NCBI GenBank assembly: GCA_937884685.1
Contig: CAKZYM010000007.1
Span: forward strand, 1 to 8,360
Direction: 5' to 3'
Source of the DNA: an uncultured Calothrix sp.
GTDB taxonomy: Bacteria; Cyanobacteriota; Cyanobacteriia; Cyanobacteriales; Nostocaceae
Length of the DNA: 8,360 nucleotides
Part shown: in pieces, positions 1-6,305 of the stretch
How the letters are laid out: the number at the start of each line of letters is the position of its first letter
How positions within the stretch are numbered: position 1 is the stretch's first letter
Notes under the pieces: model-generated
Databases searched by the model: none
Seen by the model: only the letters and a program-made list of their open reading frames with translations
What the model was told of the DNA's origin: nothing
Translations under genes and position numbers: made by a program

Positions 1-473
1 ACAGCTTGTTCGGGGTCAATTCCTTCAAAAGTACTGGGAAGCCATACTCGAATCATCATCAAAACCCCGAGAACTAGTAAAAAAGCACAGGTAGCTAATA
101 TTTGCGTCGAATTAGTTTCCAGCACACCTCTAACAATTACTTCCCGTAAAACCGAAACGATTGCAACCTCAACAGCAACTCCAATCGAAATGCGCTGCTC
201 TTTAAGATAAATAATCAATAAGCGAAAAAGTTCCACCCAAATAAGTAACGATAGTATATCCGCTGTGACAGCATGAAATTGCACCGGTGGAATCAAAGAA
301 AGCACCATCTCTCGAATTTGCAACACCATAAAGGAAAATAATCCCAAGCACAAGCAAATTACTATCCCATCCTGAATTAATTCCAAAGCTTGTACAATGC
401 GCTCCAAATCTAGCCAGCTATGACGCTGCACCAATGGTCTTTGTACTGGTGAATTTTTTAATGTTTCGTACAT
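1..473 (-). CDS. PsiE-like membrane protein (3' end beyond window)
   Basis: Reading the minus strand from the ATG at 473-471 gives 157 open codons running off the left edge, so the C-terminus is missing. The N-terminus is short and polar (MYETLKNSPVQR). It is followed by about four hydrophobic segments, near residues 34-60, 70-90, 97-118 and 123-143, with charged turns such as YLKEQR between segments two and three. This layout and the motif-like stretch with LLIWVELFRLL match the phosphate-starvation-inducible PsiE family, small inner-membrane proteins of unknown molecular function. The family name comes from recognition of the pattern; the membrane topology is read directly. No operon partner is visible, and the gene is divergent from the release-factor paralogue. 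The name refers to phosphate starvation in E. coli; no Pho box was confirmed upstream here. Confidence 0.75.
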   Translation of the reverse strand, partial: MYETLKNSPVQRPLVQRHSWLDLERIVQALELIQDGIVICLCLGLFSFMVLQIREMVLSLIPPVQFHAVTADILSLLIWVELFRLLIIYLKEQRISIGVAVEVAIVSVLREVIVRGVLETNSTQILATCAFLLVLGVLMMIRVWLPSTFEGIDPEQA

Positions 474-776
474 AATAATTTTATAAACTTGCTATGTGTA
501 CTGCTGCTGTTGATATCTATATATTTGCTTGACACCACAACAAAAGTAAAATGCCAATTTTTTAAGTAAAGCATAATTTTTTATTATCTATTCACTTTCT
601 AAGATTAAGAAAAACCAATATAGTAGGGTGCTGTGACGGCTAAAATAAATTCTCAAAACACAACAAAATAGTTTGAAATTGCCGTCACGCACCAATTTCA
701 ATTAACAACCAATTCCCCATCCCCAATTCCCTTTTTTGTACTACAATATCTAACGTGTCTTACAAAAAATAAAATC
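474..776. other. Intergenic region between psiE-like gene and RF2 paralogue
   Basis: This divergent intergenic stretch must hold the promoters of both flanking genes. It is very AT-rich from 530 to 620. It contains the 72-nt hairpin repeat at 623-694 and then a C-rich stretch of CCAATTCC/CCCCATCCCC type at about 710-732, a simple-sequence style common between cyanobacterial genes. TACAAT at 742-747 could serve as a -10 box for the RF2 paralogue, but no convincing -35 box is present. No RNA gene or small ORF was seen. Confidence 0.5.
623..694. repeat. 72-nt hairpin repeat, copy 1
   Basis: The left arm GGTGCTGTGACGGC and right arm GCCGTCACGCACC are inverted complements except for one bulged T. 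They enclose 40 nt of AT-rich sequence. A second copy of the same total length lies at 1872-1943, with identical arms and a clearly related interior. The structure resembles the small palindromic elements (MITE-like or REP-like) dispersed in nostocalean genomes. It sits 82 nt upstream of the RF2 paralogue start. Confidence 0.85.
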
Positions 777-1869
777 ATGCTGGCACTAGCACAAGTAAAA
801 CAAGAAGTAGAAACGTTATCTAAATTCCTTACCCAACCCCAACACTGTCTTTGACATTCATAAAATAGGTTCGAGAGTTCGGGATTTAGAAAAGCAACTC
901 ATTAAACCTGAATTTTGGCACAACCCTGTAATTGCTCAATACTCCCTTCAAGAATTATCCTATTTGATATTCTGCGAGCAAGAAAGATATCAAGAATTGA
1001 AAACCCGTTTGTATGATATCCAAGCAGCTTTAGAGCTTTTGGAAACAGAATCTGATGAACACTTAGAGCAAGAACTGCAAACTAATTATGAATTCTTGAG
1101 CAGCGAACTCAAACACGTTGAAATCATCAGCCTTTTAAATCAACCTTTTGATGACAAAGGAGCTTTCATGACTGTTACTGCTGGCAATGATAATTTAGAT
1201 TCCCTAGATTGGGTAGAAATGCTCCAGCGAATTTATGCCAACTGGTGCAAGAATCATGATTGCAAGCTTCAGCTTTTGGATGAATCCATAGGAGAATTTT
1301 GTGGATTTAACTACGTGACTTTGGAAATTACTGGAAATTATGCTTATGGATACCTCAAATCCGAGCAAGGAATTCATCAACTAAAACGTATTTCACCTTT
1401 TAGTGAAGATTCTCAAATTCAAACCAGCTTTGCAAAAGTAGAAGTTACGCCAATATTGGATGAGACAGTGAATTTTGAGATTCCGATACAGGATTTAGAA
1501 TTTTATGTACAGCCTAGCAACCCTAACAGTAACCGGATAAGCTTATTAGTGAAAGCAACTCATATTCCTACAGGTATTTCTTTTACTTCTAAAGATAAAC
1601 GTTCTCAATTACAAAATAAGGAACAAGCTTTAGCTGTAGTTAAAAGCAAACTATTCGCACTAATGCAAATTCAAGGTGTCTCACTTAAGGATGTCAAAAA
1701 AGCATCTACTAAAAATGTTGCAAATAACCCAATCCGAAAATACATCTTTCATCCTTCTTGCCAACAAGTCAGAGATTTACGTACCAACATAGAAACTTCC
1801 AAGATTGAGGAAATAATGAAAGGTAATCTAGATTTGTTCACCAAAGCCTATCTAAAACAAACACATTAA
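777..1869 (+). CDS. RF2 paralogue lacking the GGQ motif (needs +1 frameshift)
   Basis: The reading is join(777..851, 853..1869), 363 codons, if ribosomes shift +1 at the UGA at 852-854. Without the shift the product is a 25-residue peptide; a TTG at 964 would give a 301-residue protein. The sequence aligns with prfB next door throughout: PEFW near the N-terminus, the domain 2 region with VTLEITG and YAYGYL, RISPF containing the SPF stop-codon tripeptide (residues 206-208), QTSFA, RSQLQNKE, and a C-terminus with FHP and RDLRTNIET. About half of the residues in domain 2 are identical by eye. The catalytic loop is gone: between DLE and N-R-I the 13 residues of prfB that carry GGKGGQ are replaced by nine (YVQPSNPNS, codons 1504-1530), and the AGAGGTD segment of domain 2 is also altered. 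It should not release peptides. The long intact frame and preserved core argue against simple decay, but a slowly degrading copy remains possible. Confidence 0.8.
840..855 (+). promoter_or_regulatory. prfB-type frameshift site, stimulator lost
   Basis: CTT TGA C is preserved exactly as in prfB, with CTT at 849-851 and UGA at 852-854. Downstream homology to RF2 resumes in the +1 frame (DIHKIGSRVRDLEKQL). The purine-rich Shine-Dalgarno-like element that stimulates shifting is absent: the bases are CAACACTGT where prfB has CAGGACTAT. The slippery CUU U and the poor UGA C stop context remain, so low-level shifting is plausible but unproven. Confidence 0.8.
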
Positions 1870-1871
1870 TC

Positions 1872-1943
1872 GTAGGGTGCTGTGACGGCTTTAATAAATC
1901 ATCAAACACAACCAAATAAATTTAAAATTGCCGTCACGCACCA
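1872..1943. repeat. 72-nt hairpin repeat, copy 2
   Basis: It has the same arms as the copy at 623-694 (GGTGCTGTGACGGC and GCCGTCACGCACC, one bulged T) and an equal 40-nt AT-rich interior with modest differences. It begins two bases after the stop codon of the RF2 paralogue. It could fold in that transcript's 3' end and act as a 3' stabiliser or weak terminator, though no T-tract follows. The following CCCCGATGCCCAATTCCC-like sequence (about 1962-1984) echoes the C-rich stretch after copy 1. Confidence 0.85.
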
Positions 1944-2019
1944 TTATCTATTAATTCTCAATCCCCGATGCCCAATTCCCAATTCTTTCTTTAAAACGAG
2001 AAAATTTACCAGACAATCG

Positions 2020-2058
2020 CTAGAATCAGAAAGGAATATAAAATCACACAGATTCTAG
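2020..2058. promoter_or_regulatory. 8-bp inverted repeat upstream of prfB
   Basis: CTAGAATC at 2020-2027 and GATTCTAG at 2051-2058 are exact inverted complements separated by 23 nt. They lie 30 to 70 nt before the prfB start and straddle a TATAAA (2037-2042) that could be a -10 box, although no matching -35 box was found. It could be an operator or a leader hairpin. Chance is not excluded for an 8-bp arm. Confidence 0.3.
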
Positions 2059-2088
2059 AAGCATCAAAGCTAACTAATACAAACAAAC

Positions 2089-3205
2089 ATGGAAGTTCTA
2101 GAAATCAAACGCGAAATCGAAACGCTATCATTACGCCTGGGTAAAACTCAGGACTATCTTTGACTTACCCGCGCTCAAAGCTAAAATTCAAGATTTAGAG
2201 CAAATTGCAGCACAGCCGGAATTTTGGGAAGACCAAAACAAGGCTCAAGATACGATGCAAGAGCTTAACGAACTCAAAGAACATCTGCAACAGTATCACG
2301 ACTGGCATTCTAGTTTAGAAGATACCAAAGCAGTCGTCGAATTACTGGAATCCGAAACTGACGAGTCACTGCTTAATGAAGCTGTATCTAACGTCACTAC
2401 CCTCAATCGCGAACTCGACCAGTGGGAGTTACAACAATTACTTTCTGGTCCTTACGACAGCAAAGGCGCTTTACTAACTATTACAGCCGGTGCAGGCGGT
2501 ACTGATGCCCAAGACTGGGCAGAAATGATGCTGCGAATGTATACCCGTTGGGCAGAAAGTCACGGTTACAAGGTTTCAATGAGCGATGAATCTAAAGGAG
2601 ATGAAGCTGGGATAAAATCGGTAACCCTAGAAATTACCGGACGCTACGCTTACGGATACTTACGCTCGGAAATGGGTACCCATCGCTTGGTAAGGATTTC
2701 TCCTTTCAATGCTAACGGAAAGCGACAAACCAGTTTTGCAGGTGTGGAGGTCATGCCGCAAATAGATGACAATGTAGAATTAGATATTCCTGACAAGGAT
2801 TTAGAAATTACTACATCTAGGGCTGGTGGTAAAGGCGGACAAAACGTTAACAAAGTAGAAACCGCAGTCCGAATTGTTCACCTACCGACAAATATTGCAG
2901 TGCGATGTACTGAAGAACGCTCGCAATTGCAAAACAAGGAAAAAGCCTTAGCTCGTCTAAAAGCGAAGTTGTTGGTTGTGGCTCAAGAACAACACGCTCA
3001 AGAAGTTGCTGAAATTCGCGGTGATATGGTAGAAGCCTCTTTGGGTAATCAAATCCGTAACTACGTATTCCATCCTTACCAAATGGTAAAAGACTTGCGT
3101 ACCAACATCGAAACAACTGCCATAACCGATGTAATGAATGGGGAGTTAGATTCCTTTGTTCAAGCTTATCTACGACAGGAAAATCAAGTAACCAGTGAAC
3201 AGTGA
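2089..3205 (+). CDS. prfB: Peptide chain release factor 2, with programmed +1 frameshift
   Basis: RF2 reads UGA and UAA stop codons in the ribosomal A site and triggers peptidyl-tRNA hydrolysis. The gene is join(2089..2160, 2162..3205), giving 371 residues, close to the family's usual length. The 24-codon start (MEVLEIKREIETL...) ends at CTT TGA and continues +1 as DLPALKAKIQDLEQ. Visible motifs are PEFW in domain 1, AGAGGTDAQDWAEM in domain 2, SPF (stop recognition, residues 204-206), GGQ (catalysis, 249-251, DNA 2834-2842) and the C-terminal VKDLRTNIET. These positions are within one residue of those in E. coli RF2. The ATG at 2089 has no clear Shine-Dalgarno sequence; it was chosen because it opens the frame leading into the shift site. 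The last residues (TSEQ) and the UGA stop are encoded by a heptad repeat. Its diverged paralogue lies immediately upstream. Expression should be autoregulated through the UGA at codon 25. Confidence 0.97.
2149..2164 (+). promoter_or_regulatory. Programmed +1 frameshift site of prfB
   Basis: The site reads CAGGACTATCTTTGAC. The in-frame stop UGA is at 2161-2163, preceded by the slippery CUU, followed by C (a weak termination context), and stimulated by a Shine-Dalgarno-like AGGA at 2150-2153. This matches the E. coli prfB arrangement (AGGGGG, TAT, CTT, TGA, C). By established mechanism, low RF2 slows termination here and favours the shift that makes full-length RF2. Confidence 0.95.
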
Positions 3206-3227
3206 GCAGTGAGCAGTGAGCAGTGAA
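3193..3227. repeat. Heptad tandem repeat overlapping the prfB stop codon
   Basis: Five consecutive 7-nt units follow the pattern CAGTGA[A/G]. The prfB stop codon TGA (3203-3205) is part of unit two, so the final RF2 residues come from the repeat. This is the short tandemly repeated repetitive (STRR) class known in filamentous cyanobacteria. A related stretch in opposite orientation lies at 3345-3368. Confidence 0.85.
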
Positions 3228-3344
3228 TTGGAATAAGATATTCAAGCAGGAATTATAAATTGGAAGGCTTGTTGTAGTTTTTCTCTGATTAATAAACCTT
3301 ATTATTCAGGAAAATGCCGAAAATGATTAACTACCTATTGATAA

Positions 3345-3368
3345 CTGCTCACTGTTGACTGTTCACTG
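3345..3368. repeat. Inverted heptad repeat partner
   Basis: Read on the minus strand it is CAGTGAA, CAGTCAA, CAGTGAG, CAG: the same family as the heptads at 3193-3227. The two could pair as an imperfect stem of about 24 bp with a loop of about 120 nt, between prfB and the small gene at 3442. It may act in transcript end formation, but no T-tract follows it. Confidence 0.7.
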
Positions 3369-3441
3369 AAAAATTGCCAAATTGGCGCTCCATTTCTCAA
3401 CAATTTGTTACATTGGTAAAAGAGTTTGTTATGGATTTCTT

Positions 3442-3597
3442 ATGAGCGACTCTTCTACTAAGGAAGAAAAACCCAGTTATACAAAGCTGGCTATGCGGAA
3501 TATGGTGCAAAAGGGTGGCACCTCGCTAAAACATTTTGCACTTAGTGCTTTCGGACTTTTGGCTGTTTTGATTGGTCTTGCTTATCTAACTCGTTAA
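3442..3597 (+). CDS. Small single-span membrane protein, DUF3285-like
   Basis: This is a 51-residue protein beginning MSDSSTKEEKPSYTKLAMRN. It has a basic, polar N-terminal half (with MVQKGGTSLKHF near residues 21-32) and one hydrophobic span at about 33-49, ending in LTR. The pattern matches my memory of DUF3285, a short cyanobacterial family of unknown function; this assignment is from recognition, not a search. The frame is open upstream to a TTG at 3382, but ATG 3442 fits the family's length and start, and the 20 extra residues look unrelated. The gene ends 10 nt before ybeY and is probably cotranscribed with it. No function is known to me; the sequence suggests an N-in membrane anchor with a cytoplasmic basic region. 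Confidence 0.75.
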   Translation: MSDSSTKEEKPSYTKLAMRNMVQKGGTSLKHFALSAFGLLAVLIGLAYLTR

Positions 3598-3607
3598 CGG
3601 GAGAAAA

Positions 3608-4150
3608 GTGGATAAACGGCTTTCTGTTGAGGTTTACGTGCAGGATAATTTTTATGAATCTTCTCCGAATAAGCTTGTGGAGAACGGTCATAAAGATGTC
3701 CGCATTTGTACAGAAACTTGGGAAAAATGGTTCTATAAGTGGTTGGATATGGTGCAATCCGATATCCTGCCCGTATCTGCATGCGAAATTGCTCTGCGCT
3801 TGACGGATGACTCAGAAATTCAATCTCTGAATTCTCAGTACCGTCATCAAGATAAACCTACAGATGTTTTAGCCTTTGCAGCTTTAGAAGTGGATTCGCC
3901 GCGCGTTACGGAAATGGATACGGAGAATGAGCCTTTATATCTTGGGGATATCATAGTTTCCGTTGATACCGCTCGCAAGCAAGCAATACAGCAGGGACAT
4001 TCTTTGAAAACTGAACTAGCTTGGCTAGCATCTCATGGCTTTCTACATCTTATTGGTTGGGATCATCCTGATGAAGAAAGTTTGGAGAGAATGCTAAAAA
4101 AGCAAGTAATGCTACTGAAGACATTAGGTATTGATATTGACATAGAATAG
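3608..4150 (+). CDS. ybeY: Endoribonuclease YbeY (rRNA maturation factor)
   Basis: YbeY is a zinc-dependent endoribonuclease of the UPF0054 family, needed for 16S rRNA 3' end maturation and ribosome quality control. The diagnostic motif HGFLHLIGWDH spans residues 143-153 and supplies the three metal-binding histidines (H143, H147, H153). Upstream are the conserved LRLTDDSEIQSLN, YRHQDKPTDVLAF and YLGDIIVS segments, with the basic R64 in the expected place. At 180 residues it is longer than E. coli YbeY (about 155), with extra N-terminal sequence and an acidic insert near 93-108, as I expect in cyanobacteria. The start is GTG 3608, supported by GGGAG at 3599-3603, four bases upstream. It lies 10 nt after the DUF3285-like gene and about 400 nt after prfB, so it belongs to a small translation-related cluster. 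Confidence 0.96.
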   Translation: MDKRLSVEVYVQDNFYESSPNKLVENGHKDVRICTETWEKWFYKWLDMVQSDILPVSACEIALRLTDDSEIQSLNSQYRHQDKPTDVLAFAALEVDSPRVTEMDTENEPLYLGDIIVSVDTARKQAIQQGHSLKTELAWLASHGFLHLIGWDHPDEESLERMLKKQVMLLKTLGIDIDIE

Positions 4151-4294
4151 ATTCGCTTATGAAGCTAATTTAGAACCATACATATTATTATTTTGTTTGA
4201 AAAATAAATACTTATGAAAGAAAATTGTCAAGTAATTGATTGAGCCTTTAAAATTCGGACAAACATTCATCTTAACGTTGCAGTACCCACCCAT

Positions 4295-4756
4295 ATGCCT
4301 ATGTCGCAGCAAATTTCATCACCACCCGAAACAAACCGTTTAGATACAGTTGTGTCTAAACAAAGAGATTTATCTTGGGCTGTTGCTTCTAACTTATTTG
4401 TTAGTTTCAAATATGCTTGGGCTGGAATTATCTACGCTTTTCAAACTCAGCGTAATTTTCGCATTCACGTATCTGTATGTGCTTTAGCGATTGGTCTGAG
4501 CGTTTTTCTACATTTGCAGGCGGTAGAAGTAGCGGTTATTGCTGTTACTAGCGGTTTGGTTTTAGCTTTAGAATTGCTAAATACTGCTGTTGAGTCTGTT
4601 GTTGATTTAACAGTAGAGCAGAAATACCATGAATTAGCAAAAATTGCAAAGGATTGTGCTGCTGGTGCGGTATTGGTTTCGGCTTTGGTAGCCTTATTAG
4701 TAGCTGCTATGCTTATATTGCCTCCTTTGTTCGAGTTGATTTTATCGTCTTTGTAA
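4295..4756 (+). CDS. dgkA: Diacylglycerol/undecaprenol kinase family protein
   Basis: This small integral membrane kinase phosphorylates diacylglycerol or, in many bacteria, undecaprenol, returning lipid carrier to cell-wall synthesis. Family motifs are clear: FKYAWAGIIYAFQTQRNFRIH (residues 38-58), ELLNTAVESVVDL (93-105, containing the catalytic glutamate region) and KDCAAGAVL (119-127). Three membrane spans are visible at about 59-76, 79-98 and 122-145, the usual topology. A polar N-terminal extension of about 30 residues precedes the core, making 153 residues against about 120 for the E. coli enzyme. ATG 4295 is used; ATG 4301 two codons later is equally possible, and neither has a strong Shine-Dalgarno sequence. 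The 144-nt gap from ybeY suggests its own promoter. Which lipid is used cannot be read from the sequence. Confidence 0.93.
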   Translation: MPMSQQISSPPETNRLDTVVSKQRDLSWAVASNLFVSFKYAWAGIIYAFQTQRNFRIHVSVCALAIGLSVFLHLQAVEVAVIAVTSGLVLALELLNTAVESVVDLTVEQKYHELAKIAKDCAAGAVLVSALVALLVAAMLILPPLFELILSSL

Positions 4757-4869
4757 TCTTGGCTTTGTACCAAAATAAAAATTTAAATAAAATTAAAATA
4801 TAGTACGAACAGTTAAGATAATCGGACAAATTTGGTATAGCCGTTTGGAAACTTGTGAGTTTAATAGCT

Positions 4870-5472
4870 GTGCTGATAGTCATAGATAATTACGACAGCT
4901 TCACCTATAATTTGGTTCAGTATTTAGGTGAACTGGCTGTAAATTTTCCAGTGGCAGAAGAGATTGAAGTATTTCGTAACGACAAAATATCAGTAGATGA
5001 GATTCGGACCTTGAATCCGGATGGTATAGTAATTTCTCCTGGTCCAGGACGACCGGAAGATGCCGGAATTTCTTTACAATTAATTGCAGAATTGGGAGCA
5101 AAGTACCCAATTTTAGGTGTATGTTTGGGACATCAAACCATAGGTCAAGTATTTGGCGGTAAAATAGTTTCTGCGACCGAGTTAATGCACGGGAAAACTT
5201 CAGAAGTTTTTCATACTGGAGTCGGAGTTTTTCGCGGTTTGGAGAATCCGATGACCGCAACCAGGTATCATAGTTTAGTAATTGAGCAAGATACAATTCC
5301 GGAAACGTTGGAAATTACTGCCTGGATTGAAGACGGGACGATTATGGGAGTACGACACAGGAACTTTCCTCACATAGAAGGTGTCCAATTTCATCCAGAG
5401 AGTATCCTGACTAATTCGGGAAAGCAATTATTGCAAAACTTTCTAGAAAAATTACCTTTGATAAGTAAATGA
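4870..5472 (+). CDS. trpG: Anthranilate/aminodeoxychorismate synthase, glutamine amidotransferase subunit
   Basis: This is a class I glutamine amidotransferase that releases ammonia from glutamine for the synthase partner (TrpE in tryptophan synthesis or PabB in folate synthesis; in many cyanobacteria one protein may serve both). From GTG 4870 it has 200 residues. Motifs in order: IDNYDSFTYNLVQYLGEL at the N-terminus, SPGPGRPEDAG (oxyanion region), GVCLGHQTIGQ with the nucleophile C85, HGKTS, RYHSLV, and GVQFHPESI with H175 and E177 completing the triad. The start is uncertain: GTG 4855 would add five residues, while GTG 4870 gives MLIVIDNYDSF, the usual family N-terminus. Its stop overlaps the start of the next gene in ATGA, so the two are probably translationally coupled. 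The trpG/pabA choice cannot be decided here, because no trpE or pabB is in the window. Confidence 0.93.
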   Translation: MLIVIDNYDSFTYNLVQYLGELAVNFPVAEEIEVFRNDKISVDEIRTLNPDGIVISPGPGRPEDAGISLQLIAELGAKYPILGVCLGHQTIGQVFGGKIVSATELMHGKTSEVFHTGVGVFRGLENPMTATRYHSLVIEQDTIPETLEITAWIEDGTIMGVRHRNFPHIEGVQFHPESILTNSGKQLLQNFLEKLPLISK

Positions 5473-6239
5473 AACGACGACAGTTGATGGGCTACGCTGG
5501 AGCGGGGTTAGCAGGTGCGTTGTTTGCTAACTTAGGCTCTGGGTTGCGAGTAAATGCCCAATCTGGTGGTTCGCTATCTATTAAGTGGTTGGGTCATACT
5601 AGCTTTTTGTTTACAGGTGCTGGTACTACAATTTTAGTAAACCCTTTTCGTACTATAGGCTGTACTGCTGGTTATCGTCCACCTAATGTTGCTGCTGATT
5701 TGGTCTTAATTAGCAGTCAATTGCTAGATGAAGGTGCAGTGGAAGGTTTACCTGGAGGACCTAAATTAATTTATCAACCTGGGGTTTACCAGCTTAAGGG
5801 AATCAAATTCCAAGGAATAGCTATAGACCACGACCGAGTTGGTGGTAAACGCTTTGGTATAAATACGGCTTGGCAATGGAAGCAAGCAGGAGTTAATATT
5901 TTGCATTTAGGAGGAGCGGCTGCACCTATTTCTCTGGAGCAGAAAATTTTGATGGGTCGTCCTGACGTACTGTTAGTGCCTGTAGGTGGTAGCGCTAAGG
6001 CTTACAATGCTGAGGAAGCTAGAAAAGCTATTCAAGTTCTAAATCCTAAGTTAGTTGTTCCCACTCATTATCGTACCCAAGCTGCTGATAACGAAAATTG
6101 TGATATCGCACCTCTAGATGATTTTCTAACGGTCATGGGTGGAATGAAAGTACGTCGTAGTGAAAGCGATACGATTAGCGTGAGTCCCGGTAATTTACCA
6201 GAAAATAGTGCCATTCAGGTTTTTAGCTACAACTTTTAA
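5469..6239 (+). CDS. Tat-exported metallo-beta-lactamase-fold protein, metal motif degenerate
   Basis: The protein has 256 residues. The N-terminus MKRRQLMGYAGAGLAGALFA is a twin-arginine-type signal, with probable cleavage after VNA (about residue 30), so export across the plasma or thylakoid membrane is inferred. The mature part resembles UlaG/YtnP-like metallo-beta-lactamase-fold hydrolases: WLGHTSFLF at 40-48, a strand with ILVNPF, then PVGG at 171-174, AEEARKAIQVLNPK, and PTHYRT at 198-203. The canonical HxHxDH motif is missing; its place after the ADLVLIS strand is taken by SQLLDEG (83-89). The aspartate of the usual GDT is replaced (LHLGGAA, 145-151). H43, H121 and H200 remain. It may bind metal unusually or be a non-catalytic member. 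It overlaps trpG by 4 nt and is followed by a terminator, so it ends the transcription unit. The substrate is unknown. Confidence 0.8.
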   Translation: MKRRQLMGYAGAGLAGALFANLGSGLRVNAQSGGSLSIKWLGHTSFLFTGAGTTILVNPFRTIGCTAGYRPPNVAADLVLISSQLLDEGAVEGLPGGPKLIYQPGVYQLKGIKFQGIAIDHDRVGGKRFGINTAWQWKQAGVNILHLGGAAAPISLEQKILMGRPDVLLVPVGGSAKAYNAEEARKAIQVLNPKLVVPTHYRTQAADNENCDIAPLDDFLTVMGGMKVRRSESDTISVSPGNLPENSAIQVFSYNF

Positions 6240-6261
6240 AGCATATTTATAATTTTTGTAG

Positions 6262-6285
6262 AGCAGGCTTTTTAGTCTGCTTTTT
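6262..6285 (+). terminator. Rho-independent terminator after the metallo-beta-lactamase-fold gene
   Basis: AGCAGGC (6262-6268) pairs with GTCTGCT (6275-6281), including one G-T wobble, around a six-base TTTTTA loop. A run of Ts ends at 6285. It lies 23 nt after the stop codon at 6237-6239 and fits as the end of the trpG transcription unit. Confidence 0.8.
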
Positions 6286-6305
6286 AAATTCATCAAGGAA
6301 TTATT

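Noticed and set aside
2650..3245. Open frames on the minus strand inside prfB
   Set aside because: They lie wholly opposite a clearly coding, well conserved gene, and their translations show no recognisable motif.
3193..3368. Repeat cluster considered as CRISPR
   Set aside because: Units are 7 nt in tandem with no spacers and no cas genes.
3382..3441. TTG-initiated N-terminal extension of the DUF3285-like protein
   Set aside because: ATG 3442 gives the expected short family form; the extra 20 residues resemble nothing in it and begin in intergenic sequence.
3542..3782. Minus-strand open frames across the start of ybeY
   Set aside because: Opposite to a recognised gene, with no domain or start signal.
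4465..4773. Minus-strand open frame opposite dgkA
   Set aside because: Its low-complexity Ala/Thr/Lys-rich translation mirrors the coding bias of dgkA and is not a protein-like sequence.
4803..4816. Possible LexA-type box (AGTAC then GTT) upstream of trpG/pabA
   Set aside because: The spacing and second half do not fit the cyanobacterial consensus as I know it.
4901..5296. Minus-strand open frame opposite trpG/pabA
   Set aside because: Shadow of a strongly conserved amidotransferase.
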